From the NCBI GenBank assembly GCA_003155465.1, contig PMCR01000212.1, positions 3,323 to 12,931 on the forward strand: 9,609 nucleotides of DNA, given 5' to 3'. How positions within the stretch are numbered: the stretch's first letter is position 1; each line of letters opens with the position of its first letter. This document shows, in pieces, positions 1 to 5,965 of the stretch. The DNA comes from Myxococcales bacterium (GTDB taxonomy: Bacteria; Myxococcota; Polyangia; Fen-1088). The translations under genes and the position numbers were made by a program. The notes beneath the pieces are model-generated. The model made no database searches and was not told the origin of the DNA. It saw nothing but the letters and a program-made list of their open reading frames with translations.

Positions 1-17
1 ATTTCAATCAGTAGTGC
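1..17. repeat. Left copy of a 17-base inverted repeat (cut by window edge)
   Basis: Positions 1-17 match the reverse complement of 5491-5507 with one mismatch. Sequence before position 1 is not available, so the repeat may be longer. No target-site duplication, transposase or integrase was found between the copies, so a mobile-element reading is unsupported. Confidence 0.3.
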
Positions 18-22
18 TAGCC

Positions 23-60
23 GCCAGCGTCCCCTCAGAATTTTGAGGGAGCGCGCTGGC
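23..60. terminator. Strong hairpin upstream of the GH26 gene
   Basis: Two nested complementary arms are visible: 23-29 pairs with 54-60 (7 bp) and 32-37 pairs with 44-49 (6 bp), around a six-base loop at 38-43, with a small internal loop between the stems. No T-run follows, so this is not a textbook intrinsic terminator. It could end the transcript of a gene lying before the window, or be a structured leader for the gene starting at 150. The structure is read directly from the sequence; its role is inference. Confidence 0.4.
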
Positions 61-149
61 GATCTGATCACCCTCGGAACCGGCCGACGAATCCATGAAG
101 CTCGCAGGACTGGTGCACCCTTGTTGCAGGTAGCCAGAAAGGCCGCACT

Positions 150-1658
150 ATGACGAACAGCAGGTTCCCATTGGGCATTCTGATCCTGGGCAGCGCCCTG
201 GTGGGCGCTTGCTCTGACGATGGCGCTGCAACGCTGGGCAGCGGAGGCTCCGCTAGTAGCAGTTCCGCGGCGTCAGGCGCGGGAGGCGAGCAGGGAGCGG
301 GCGGCAGCTCTGGCACAGGTGGTACGGGTGGCCGCGCGGGCAGCGAAGGAAGCATGACAAGCGGCGTCACCACAGCCACGGGCGGGGCAAGCGGTGTGGG
401 TGGAACCGCCAGCGGAAGCGCAATCGGTTCCGGTGGCAGCTCCCCCACAGGCGGCACGAATGGGGGCACAGGGGACGCGACAGGGGGCACGACTTCATCT
501 GTGGGCGGCGCGACAGGCGGTGCCACAGCTGCTGGCGGCGGGACCGGGGGCAGGGGCAGCGCGACGGGCGGCACCGCTGGAAACACGGGCGGAGCGACCC
601 CTGCTGGCGGCGACACCGGGGGCAGGGGCGGCGCGATGGGCGGCATCACTGAAAACATGGGCGGCACCATGGGCGCAAGTGGCGGCAGGGGCGGCGGGAC
701 CGCGGGAAGTGGCGGAGCGACGGGCGGCGCCAACATGGGGGGAACGACCGGGCTCGGTGGTCAGACGGCGGTCGGCTCATGCAACGTGGAACCAGTCACG
801 CCCAACGCCACTGCACAGACGCGCAAGGTGCTGTGCTACCTGTACGAGATCTACGGCAACCACATCCTTTCGGCTCAGGAGGAGAACAACGACGACAACG
901 GGCTGAACTACATTTTTCAGACGACGGGGAAGAAGCCGGCGATCCGCTCCTTTGACATGAACAACAGCAAGGCTCCGAGCCAATGTGTAGAACACTGGAA
1001 CAATGGTGGCCTTTGCATGTTCGGCTACCACATGGGTATCGCGGGCAGCTACGCAACCAAGACCGACATCGAGCAAGTGCTGACAGAAGGCAGCAGCTTC
1101 AACACGACGTTCAAGTCCAGATTGGACACCTACGCCGGGGCCTTTCAGACGCTGGCGGCTGCCGGTGGCGCCGGGATAGTCCGGCTATTCCACGAGGCCG
1201 GCAAGGGCTGTTCCTGGTTCTGGTGGAGCATGGGGACCGCCGATCAGTACCTCCGGCTGTACAAGTACGCTTTCAACTACCTGACCGGCACCAAGGGGCT
1301 CAAGAATACCATCTGGATGGTGCCCCTCTGCGGCAGTCCGGATACCACATACAATCCCGGCAAGGGATACGTGGATTTGGGTGGATCGGACACCTACGCG
1401 GCGGCCGGCAACTATGGTCCGCTCACTGACCAGTTCAATAGGACCGTAACGGCATTCCCCGGTCTTCCCATTGCGCTGCACGAGAACGGTCCGATTCCAG
1501 ATCCGGATCAGATGAAGTCCGCCGGTGCGAAGTGGCTGCTCTTCAATACTTGGTGTGACAACTTCCCCAAAGCGCCATCGAATTCCGTGGAGCATCTCAA
1601 GGCGGTCTATACCCACGACTACGTGATCACGCTGGATGAGATGCCCAACCTGAAATAG
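150..1658 (+). CDS. Lipoprotein with glycine-rich linker and GH26 (beta-mannanase-like) catalytic domain
   Basis: The 502-residue product is probably a surface-anchored endo-beta-1,4-mannanase or related glycoside hydrolase of family 26. Residues 1-20 form a lipoprotein signal peptide ending in a lipobox (LVGAC, lipidated Cys21). Residues about 31-207 are a Gly/Thr/Ser/Ala-rich linker typical of myxobacterial surface lipoproteins. From about residue 211 the sequence follows the GH26 pattern: HILSAQEEN, then TGKKPAIRSFD, then RLFHEAGKGCSWFWW (candidate acid/base Glu349), then NTIWMVP, then IALHENG (candidate nucleophile Glu445). The catalytic part is about 290 residues, near the usual domain size. 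The ATG at 150 follows AGAAAGG at 136-142 with a 7-base gap. The next gene is convergent, so this unit appears monocistronic. Substrate is inferred from family; GH26 also contains beta-1,3-xylanases and lichenases. The motif match is good, but the fold cannot be confirmed here. Confidence 0.87.
   Translation: MTNSRFPLGILILGSALVGACSDDGAATLGSGGSASSSSAASGAGGEQGAGGSSGTGGTGGRAGSEGSMTSGVTTATGGASGVGGTASGSAIGSGGSSPTGGTNGGTGDATGGTTSSVGGATGGATAAGGGTGGRGSATGGTAGNTGGATPAGGDTGGRGGAMGGITENMGGTMGASGGRGGGTAGSGGATGGANMGGTTGLGGQTAVGSCNVEPVTPNATAQTRKVLCYLYEIYGNHILSAQEENNDDNGLNYIFQTTGKKPAIRSFDMNNSKAPSQCVEHWNNGGLCMFGYHMGIAGSYATKTDIEQVLTEGSSFNTTFKSRLDTYAGAFQTLAAAGGAGIVRLFHEAGKGCSWFWWSMGTADQYLRLYKYAFNYLTGTKGLKNTIWMVPLCGSPDTTYNPGKGYVDLGGSDTYAAAGNYGPLTDQFNRTVTAFPGLPIALHENGPIPDPDQMKSAGAKWLLFNTWCDNFPKAPSNSVEHLKAVYTHDYVITLDEMPNLK
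516..659 (+). repeat. Two tandem 72-bp (24-residue) units in the glycine-rich linker
   Basis: Positions 516-587 and 588-659 are consecutive in-frame 72 bp units encoding related 24-residue segments that start GGAT and contain TGGRG. A degenerate third unit begins at 660. The surrounding linker (about 240-770) is made of looser GGxTGG-like repeats. This suggests linker growth by slipped-strand or unequal duplication. The long open frame on the opposite strand here, proline-rich, is a by-product of these codons. Confidence 0.6.
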
Positions 1659-1773
1659 GGCGAGGTTGGTCACCTCACGGACTGGGGGTGCAGATCGACC
1701 GTTTGGTGGCGAAGCCGCTCAGGGTGATCTGAAGCTCCGACTCCACCGGGGGCCGGTTGCTTCCGCTGGATTC

Positions 1774-1787
1774 GCCGGGGGGCCGGC
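1774..1787. terminator. Short GC hairpin between convergent genes
   Basis: GCCGG at 1774-1778 pairs with CCGGC at 1783-1787 around a GGGG loop, just past the end of the minus-strand TPR gene and within the 135 bp between convergent stops at 1658 and 1794. A second small dyad, GAGGT/ACCTC (1662-1666 and 1672-1676), lies just after the first gene's stop. Neither has a T-run. Either could contribute to bidirectional termination, but the evidence is only position and short complementarity. Confidence 0.25.
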
Positions 1788-1793
1788 ATGGCC

Positions 1794-2801
1794 TCACTCC
1801 GGCGTCTTGCCCGCGTCCTCGGTCTTGCTCACGTCTCCGGACAGCACTTCATTGGCGGCCTTGGAATCCGGGTACTTCTTCACCAGCCGTTCCAGAACCA
1901 CCCTGGCCCGAGCTTCCATGCCGTTCGCTTCCAGGAGCACGCCGAGTCCCATGAGCACGACATCGCTCCTTTCGAAAGTCGGGATATGTGAAGCCACGGC
2001 GTAGTGTCCAGCGGCTTTGAGGAAGCTGGCGTTGATCTCGGGGCCGAAGGCACGCGCCCCGGCACCCACCGGCTGGCCTTCGCCGCCCGATTGCGCCTGG
2101 CCGTCCTTCTCGATCTCCTTGAGGCGCAGGAAGAAGTGCTTGCCCGCGTATAGGTCGGCCAGGAAGAGCTCGTACTTGGCCACGCGCGGGTCGTCGGCCG
2201 GAACCGAACGCAAGAGGGTCTCGATCTTCTCCGCCTTGGCGTCGTCAGGTTTCTTGGCGCGTGCTCGCCAGACGGTTTCATGCTGGGCGTGCAGTTTGGC
2301 CAGGTAGGCGGCCACCGGGGTTTCCGGCTCGTGCCTCGCTTCTTTCGTGGCGGCCGTCCTGGGCTCTTCGGCCACTGCTTTGGCTGGCTCGGGCGCCACG
2401 GCCGGTGCTTCCGCGGGCGGCGAAACCGCGGGCGCCGCGACCGCGCCCAGCTTCTCCGTCAATGCCTGCTGCTGCCGCTTCAGCTCCTCCATCTCCTTGA
2501 TGTGGCCAGCTAGCTCTTGCTTGAGATCCGGTGTGACCTTCTTCTCCTTGCGCAGGAACTCGTGGAAGCTGGCCAGCGCCTTGTCCGGGGCGCCCATGTT
2601 CTGGTAGCAGCGTCCGATGTTGTAGATGTACATCGGGTGGACGTACTGAGCGAAGAGCTGGGAGTAGATGTCGATCGCCTCCTGGTACTTGCCCGCCGCG
2701 AAGAACGCGCGCGCCGTCTGCTCGCGCGGGTCGGTCTTGGGCGCCTTCCCGGAGGCCCCGAGCAGAAGCAGTATGGCGATACCAGTTGCAATGCGTCTCA
2801 T
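1794..2801 (-). CDS. Exported TPR / coiled-coil protein
   Basis: The 335-residue product is probably a periplasmic or envelope scaffold; no enzymatic motif was seen. Residues 1-18 (MRRIATGIAILLLLGASG) form a signal peptide without a lipobox cysteine. Residues about 26-86 fit two tetratricopeptide repeats (AFFAAGKYQEAIDIYSQLF, then YIYNIGRCYQNMGAPDKALA). Residues 91-118 are Glu/Lys/Gln-rich and likely coiled coil, 119-160 are an Ala/Pro linker, and 205-320 contain further TPR-like helices ending VLERLVKKYPDS. The second half resembles TPR proteins near myxobacterial gliding or kinase loci; that is recollection, not a search. The start at 2801 is chosen because AGAGAGGA (2808-2815) sits 6 bases upstream and the signal peptide begins there. 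The same frame stays open to 3221, but that part is antisense to the kinase gene and looks non-coding. The gene diverges from the kinase at 2985, suggesting a functional pair. Confidence 0.85.
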   Translation of the reverse strand: MRRIATGIAILLLLGASGKAPKTDPREQTARAFFAAGKYQEAIDIYSQLFAQYVHPMYIYNIGRCYQNMGAPDKALASFHEFLRKEKKVTPDLKQELAGHIKEMEELKRQQQALTEKLGAVAAPAVSPPAEAPAVAPEPAKAVAEEPRTAATKEARHEPETPVAAYLAKLHAQHETVWRARAKKPDDAKAEKIETLLRSVPADDPRVAKYELFLADLYAGKHFFLRLKEIEKDGQAQSGGEGQPVGAGARAFGPEINASFLKAAGHYAVASHIPTFERSDVVLMGLGVLLEANGMEARARVVLERLVKKYPDSKAANEVLSGDVSKTEDAGKTPE

Positions 2802-2807
2802 CGACCG

Positions 2808-2815
2808 TCCTCTCT
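2808..2815 (-). promoter_or_regulatory. Ribosome binding site fixing the TPR-protein start
   Basis: On the minus strand AGAGAGGA lies 6 bases before the ATG at 2801. It decides between this start and the longer frame reaching 3221, whose extra 140 residues would overlap the kinase gene in antisense. Confidence 0.6.
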
Positions 2816-2851
2816 GAGCCCGAGAGCCTCGATCACGGCGTTCGGGTCCGT

Positions 2852-2864
2852 TCAGGGTACCTGA
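2852..2864. promoter_or_regulatory. 13-bp dyad between divergent TPR and kinase genes
   Basis: TCAGG (2852-2856) and CCTGA (2860-2864) form a perfect inverted repeat around GTA, in the gap between the minus-strand start at 2801 and the kinase start at 2985. The position suits a shared operator or regulator site. Such short dyads also arise by chance, and no convincing -35/-10 pair was found around it. Confidence 0.25.
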
Positions 2865-2984
2865 GATGGGTGATATGGGCACTTGAAACCTGTGGCGGGT
2901 TGCCGCATCCTCGTTCACGGTGAATTCGTTGGTCGCTCCTCGCAGGACCGGCTGTTCCCGGCCGATGACGGCGCGCGGTTTTTC

Positions 2985-4370
2985 ATGAGCGAAGTCCTGT
3001 CCACGCCGAGCGACCAGGAACTCCCGAGCGGCACGCAGGTCGGCGAGTACGTGATCGAGCGCAAGCTGGGTGAAGGTGGAATGGGGAAGGTGTATGCCGG
3101 CGTGCAACCGCTCATCGGCAAGCAGGTTGCCATCAAGGTGGTAGTCGCTGCCTGGGCCCGCGACGAACAGGTGACCAAGCGCTTTCTCGAGGAAGCCCGC
3201 GCGGTCAATCTGATCCGGCACCCCAACATCATCGACATCTTCTCCTTCGGCACCCTACCCGATGGCCGGCCCTACTTCGTGATGGAGTTTCTTCAGGGTG
3301 AGAGCCTGGAGGACGCCCTGGTCACAGGCCACGCCACCGGTCGGGAGATCCTCCTGTTGATGCGCCAGCTCTGTGACGCGCTCACCGCTGCGCACGCGGC
3401 CGGCCTGGTGCACCGCGATCTCAAGCCCGAAAACCTCTGGATCGCGCGTCTGCCCAACCAGGAGGTTTCGCTGAAGATCCTCGACTTCGGCATCGCCAAG
3501 AATCTGAGCATGCCCAATGCCAAGATGACCACCGCCGGGCAGATCCTGGGCACCGCCCACTACATGTCGCCTGAACAGGCCACGGCCTCGACCATCGATG
3601 GCCGCACCGATGTTTACGCGCTGGGCGTGATCCTCTATCGCATCCTCACTGGCGCATTGCCTTTCAACGGCGACAGCGCCTTCGCCGTGGTGACCAAGCA
3701 CCTGACCGAGGCGCCGGTGCCGCTGTCGCGCCTGCGACCCATCCGGCCCGCGCTCGAGTCGGTGGTGCTTGACTGTCTGGCCAAGGACCCGGCGAAGCGC
3801 CCGCAGACCGTGGGCGATCTCTGGCTGCGCCTCGAGCCCGAACTGGAAGACTGGGCGGGTCCGCCGGTGGGCTCGCGGGGCAAGGGTGCGGGCACGGGAG
3901 CCGGACGACCGATCCTCACGGCGGCTTCCCCGCAGGCGGCCCCGGTCCTGGGGGCTGGCTCGCGCGTCACCGTTCCTCCGCTTGCTGGCGTCACCAGTAT
4001 GCAGGCCCCGGGCAAGGGGGCTGGCGGTCGGACTGCGGCGGTGGCGGTGGCCATCGCCGTCGTGGTGGCAGTGCTTGGGGTGGGCATCTTCCTTGGTCGC
4101 GGCTCTTCGTCGGCCCCTCGATCCCTCGCAAGCGGCGCCGTCCTCGATGCTCGCCCGAAGTCTCTCGCGGTGGTTCCGGTTCCAGCTGTGACGGTGGCGC
4201 CCCCGGCGGCCCCTGATGCTCGGCCAGCCGAGGCACTTCTGGCTGGGCACGATGCAAGCCCCACCCTTGCACCAGCAGCGAATCCCGCCCCGAAACCTCC
4301 CTCCGAACCCGTCAAGAAGCACCGCCGCGAGCGACGAAGCCCCGAGGAGGGCGGGCCCCAGCCGCTCTAG
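2985..4370 (+). CDS. Transmembrane serine/threonine protein kinase (bacterial Hanks type)
   Basis: The 461-residue product has a cytoplasmic kinase domain at about residues 22-287. Visible motifs are the Gly-rich loop GEGGMGKVY (29-37), VAIK with Lys51, the helix-C glutamate in RFLEEAR (Glu70), HRDLKPEN (143-150, catalytic Asp145), DFG (167-169), the SPE form of APE (195-197) and RTDVYALG (Asp209). The ATP-binding and catalytic residues all appear intact, so it should be active. HRD with arginine suggests control by activation-loop phosphorylation. A Gly/Ala-rich juxtamembrane stretch leads to one membrane segment at about 351-373, then an Ala/Pro-rich outer tail ending in basic residues; no PASTA, PEGA or other sensor domain was seen. 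The ATG at 2985 was chosen because MSEVLSTP runs directly into the kinase domain. The frame extends to a TTG at 2883, and neither start has a clear Shine-Dalgarno, so 34 extra residues are possible. The divergent TPR gene may be a partner. Confidence 0.93.
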   Translation: MSEVLSTPSDQELPSGTQVGEYVIERKLGEGGMGKVYAGVQPLIGKQVAIKVVVAAWARDEQVTKRFLEEARAVNLIRHPNIIDIFSFGTLPDGRPYFVMEFLQGESLEDALVTGHATGREILLLMRQLCDALTAAHAAGLVHRDLKPENLWIARLPNQEVSLKILDFGIAKNLSMPNAKMTTAGQILGTAHYMSPEQATASTIDGRTDVYALGVILYRILTGALPFNGDSAFAVVTKHLTEAPVPLSRLRPIRPALESVVLDCLAKDPAKRPQTVGDLWLRLEPELEDWAGPPVGSRGKGAGTGAGRPILTAASPQAAPVLGAGSRVTVPPLAGVTSMQAPGKGAGGRTAAVAVAIAVVVAVLGVGIFLGRGSSSAPRSLASGAVLDARPKSLAVVPVPAVTVAPPAAPDARPAEALLAGHDASPTLAPAANPAPKPPSEPVKKHRRERRSPEEGGPQPL

Positions 4371-4609
4371 TCAGAAGGCGTAGACCGGGTTGTCGCTCCT
4401 CATGATGACCGGCAACTTGGTGGACGTCATTCCGATTGCCCGATGGGGCATGGCCTCCAAGGATCGTTGACATTCAGGCGTGGTCAGCCTCAATCTTTTC
4501 AGGTGCCAGAAAGATCCTGCCACTGCCGCCAGCGCGGGTCGGCCAGCGTGCGCGTGAACGACAGCCACCTGCGCAAGGCGGGCTGGCGGTTGGCTGAAGC
4601 TACGCAACG
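4371..4609. other. Interval with weak coding hints on both strands
   Basis: No confident gene lies here. On the minus strand, the reading ending at the stop at 4371 has GC-rich third positions over its last roughly 28 codons and ends SDNPVYAF, which looks like a genuine protein C-terminus; further upstream it runs antisense into the next gene and looks non-coding. It may be the tail of a decayed gene. On the plus strand a 56-codon frame, 4443-4613, ends in a TGA overlapping the ATG of the next gene (ATGA), the layout of translational coupling, but its ATG lacks a Shine-Dalgarno and its composition is not convincing. The two readings overlap and cannot both be ordinary genes. Neither is called. 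Confidence 0.3.
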
Positions 4610-5422
4610 ATGAGTGAGAACCCGCCGGCGGAGCTTCGGGGCCGGCGCCTCTGCGGCGCTCTTGTAGCATTCGTGTGCCTGGCTCCTGCGCTGGCCGCCG
4701 GGGCGACAGTCGCCGAGGAGATGCCCCAGTCCGAATCGCGCCCGGCGGGACCGCCGCCGGCTGCGGCCGCTCCACCCACAGCACCATCCCCCGATCTGCG
4801 CTCAGCCACCGCGCCACCCGAGCCGACGCCGCCAGCGTTCGCATGGCGCCGCACCGCCATCTTCGCCGGCGGCGCGGTCACCGCCTTAGCGGCGCATGAA
4901 TCCTGCCACCTCGCCGCCAACCTGGCCTTGGGCAACCGGCCCCGCTTCGAACCAGTGACCTTCATCGGGTTCATTCCCTACTTCGCCATCGTGCCGTCAA
5001 TCCGTTGCAGGGGAGGCGCCTGCAAGAAGCGCGACGGCGAGGCTTTTTCGCCCGGCCGACCGGGCCTTTACACCATTGTGTCCGCAGGCCTGCAGTGCCA
5101 GCACTACGAAGACGAGGTCATCCTGAGCCAGCAACCGGGGCTGCGCATGGACCAGGCTCCTTTTCGCAAGGGCATGCTGACCTTCAACACTCTGCTTTCG
5201 ATCGGCTATGTGCTGGCGAACTGGACAGGCACCGAGCCAACCGATGGTGACATTCGTGGCATCCATCGCGACGGCGGTGCCCCCCGTCTCTGGCTCAGCT
5301 CACTGGTGCTCGGCATCGCCGCAGCGGACATCCTCCGCTACTACTATCCCCACGCCCGCTGGCTGGCCTGGTTGAACCGGATTGCCAAGCTGAGCGTCAC
5401 CGGCATCGCTTTCGCGATGTAA
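4610..5422 (+). CDS. Multi-pass membrane protein with HExxH motif (putative zinc metalloprotease-like)
   Basis: The 270-residue product is not from a family I can name. Residues about 12-31 form a signal peptide or first membrane helix, 38-76 are a Pro/Ala-rich linker, and the conserved-looking part begins near 80. The first hydrophobic segment (about 82-107) contains HESCH at 96-100, an HExxH zinc-ligand pattern within a membrane segment, as in site-2 protease relatives. Further hydrophobic segments lie at about 188-205, 227-243 and 252-268. Candidate third ligands are Asp240 (AAAD) and His248 (YYYPH), or His165 after SAGLQCQ. Cys133 and Cys138 may form a disulfide in a loop. No PDZ domain or classical LDG motif is visible, so protease activity is inferred from the motif only. 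The ATG at 4610 has no clear Shine-Dalgarno and overlaps the stop of a short upstream frame (ATGA). The gene ends in a non-coding region, so no operon partner follows. Confidence 0.75.
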   Translation: MSENPPAELRGRRLCGALVAFVCLAPALAAGATVAEEMPQSESRPAGPPPAAAAPPTAPSPDLRSATAPPEPTPPAFAWRRTAIFAGGAVTALAAHESCHLAANLALGNRPRFEPVTFIGFIPYFAIVPSIRCRGGACKKRDGEAFSPGRPGLYTIVSAGLQCQHYEDEVILSQQPGLRMDQAPFRKGMLTFNTLLSIGYVLANWTGTEPTDGDIRGIHRDGGAPRLWLSSLVLGIAAADILRYYYPHARWLAWLNRIAKLSVTGIAFAM

Positions 5423-5490
5423 CCTTCGAGCACCCACCGCCAAGCCGGGCGGGTCTCCCGCAGACATCGACCTTCCGTCGCCCGCATCCG

Positions 5491-5507
5491 GCACTATTGA
5501 TTGAAAT
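5491..5507. repeat. Inverted-repeat partner of positions 1-17
   Basis: Positions 5491-5507 match the reverse complement of 1-17 at 16 of 17 bases. The two copies face each other across the four genes between them. The left copy is cut by the window edge, so the full repeat length is unknown. The match is AT-rich and unlike the surrounding sequence, but short enough for coincidence to remain possible. Confidence 0.3.
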
Positions 5508-5590
5508 TCTCCCGTCGTCGTCGTCGCTGCTGCGGGCCCTGTCCGCTTTCTCGCTCCTCAGTCAGATACGTCGAGTATCTTCCCTCTTCC

Positions 5591-5632
5591 CTCGTCGCTC
5601 GTCGCTCGTCGCTCGTCGCTCGTCGCTCGTCG
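5591..5632. repeat. Six perfect tandem copies of CTCGTCG
   Basis: Positions 5591-5632 are exactly six identical 7-bp units with no substitutions, flanked by imperfect pyrimidine-rich sequence (TCCCTCTTCC before, CGGTCAGT after). Perfect identity suggests recent slippage and likely copy-number variation between strains. Seven is not a multiple of three, and no gene spans it, so any effect would be on transcription or spacing. Confidence 0.9.
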
Positions 5633-5954
5633 CGGTCAGTAGCGCCAGGCAGCTCGCGCGCTGCGCCAAAAGCGTTACGGCTCCCCAGAACTGCGCTTGC
5701 ATTGCCTGCGTGTCCTATCCACGCGCGCGGCCAGTCCCCCTGCCCAGGGCGTGAGTCCGGCGCTTTCCCCTGTGGGAATCAATACACTAAATTGGGACAT
5801 ATGCGTGAATAATTCGGCGCAGCATTAGTCATCGTGACCTTTTCTTTTCCCTTCCTCGCGGTCAGTCGTTTGCGCTAGTGTCGCTTCTTGCCTTGGCAGT
5901 GGCCCGGTAGGTAGTTAGAAGAACGGTTTCCGCTGTCTGGTTGTCCATCCACCC

Positions 5955-5959
5955 AGGAG
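5955..5959 (+). promoter_or_regulatory. Shine-Dalgarno AGGAG for the giant surface gene
   Basis: AGGAG at 5955-5959 is 6 bases before the ATG at 5966 and is followed by a clear signal peptide. This fixes the start of the long frame and is the best ribosome binding site on the plus strand of this window. Confidence 0.75.
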
Positions 5960-5965
5960 CAAGCC

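Larger units (their letters stand above)
5423..5965. other. 543-bp non-coding region with simple repeats and dyads
   Basis: Open frames here encode only low-complexity Ser/Arg/Leu sequence and none is called. Contents in order: a GCGGG/CCCGC hairpin at 5449-5461 just after the preceding gene; the 17-base inverted-repeat partner of the window start at 5491-5507; GTC trinucleotides at 5514-5526; a 6-bp dyad AGATAC/GTATCT at 5564-5580; six CTCGTCG heptamers at 5591-5632; an 11-base direct repeat TCGCGGTCAGT at 5630-5640 and 5856-5866; a comparatively AT-rich patch near 5776-5815; and a 20-base pyrimidine tract at 5838-5857. The promoter of the giant gene at 5966 should lie in the last part, but no -35/-10 pair with good spacing stood out. 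Confidence 0.6.

Noticed and set aside
68..736. 222-residue proline-rich open frame on the minus strand
   Set aside because: It is the antisense of the glycine-rich linker: GGC/GGT codons read backwards give Pro/Ala/Val. The plus-strand protein has a ribosome binding site, lipobox and catalytic domain.
2802..3221. 140-residue N-terminal extension of the TPR protein
   Set aside because: It is antisense to the kinase N-lobe, has no domain resemblance, and a good ribosome binding site plus signal peptide begin at 2801.
3255..4322. 355-residue minus-strand open frame
   Set aside because: It lies opposite the kinase catalytic core, is rich in Arg/His/Gly from GC-biased antisense codons, and has no recognisable motif.
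5591..5632. Possible CRISPR array
   Set aside because: The units are 7 bp, directly abutting and without spacers; this is a microsatellite-like tandem repeat.
5497..5754. Small Ser/Arg-rich open frames over the CTCGTCG heptamers
   Set aside because: The translation is low complexity created by the simple repeat, with no ribosome binding site and no codon-position bias.
5893..5920. Possible promoter with TTGGCA as -35 before the giant gene
   Set aside because: At the proper spacing the -10 candidate TTAGAA is a poor match, and the sigma-54 -12 element is also missing, so it was not called.
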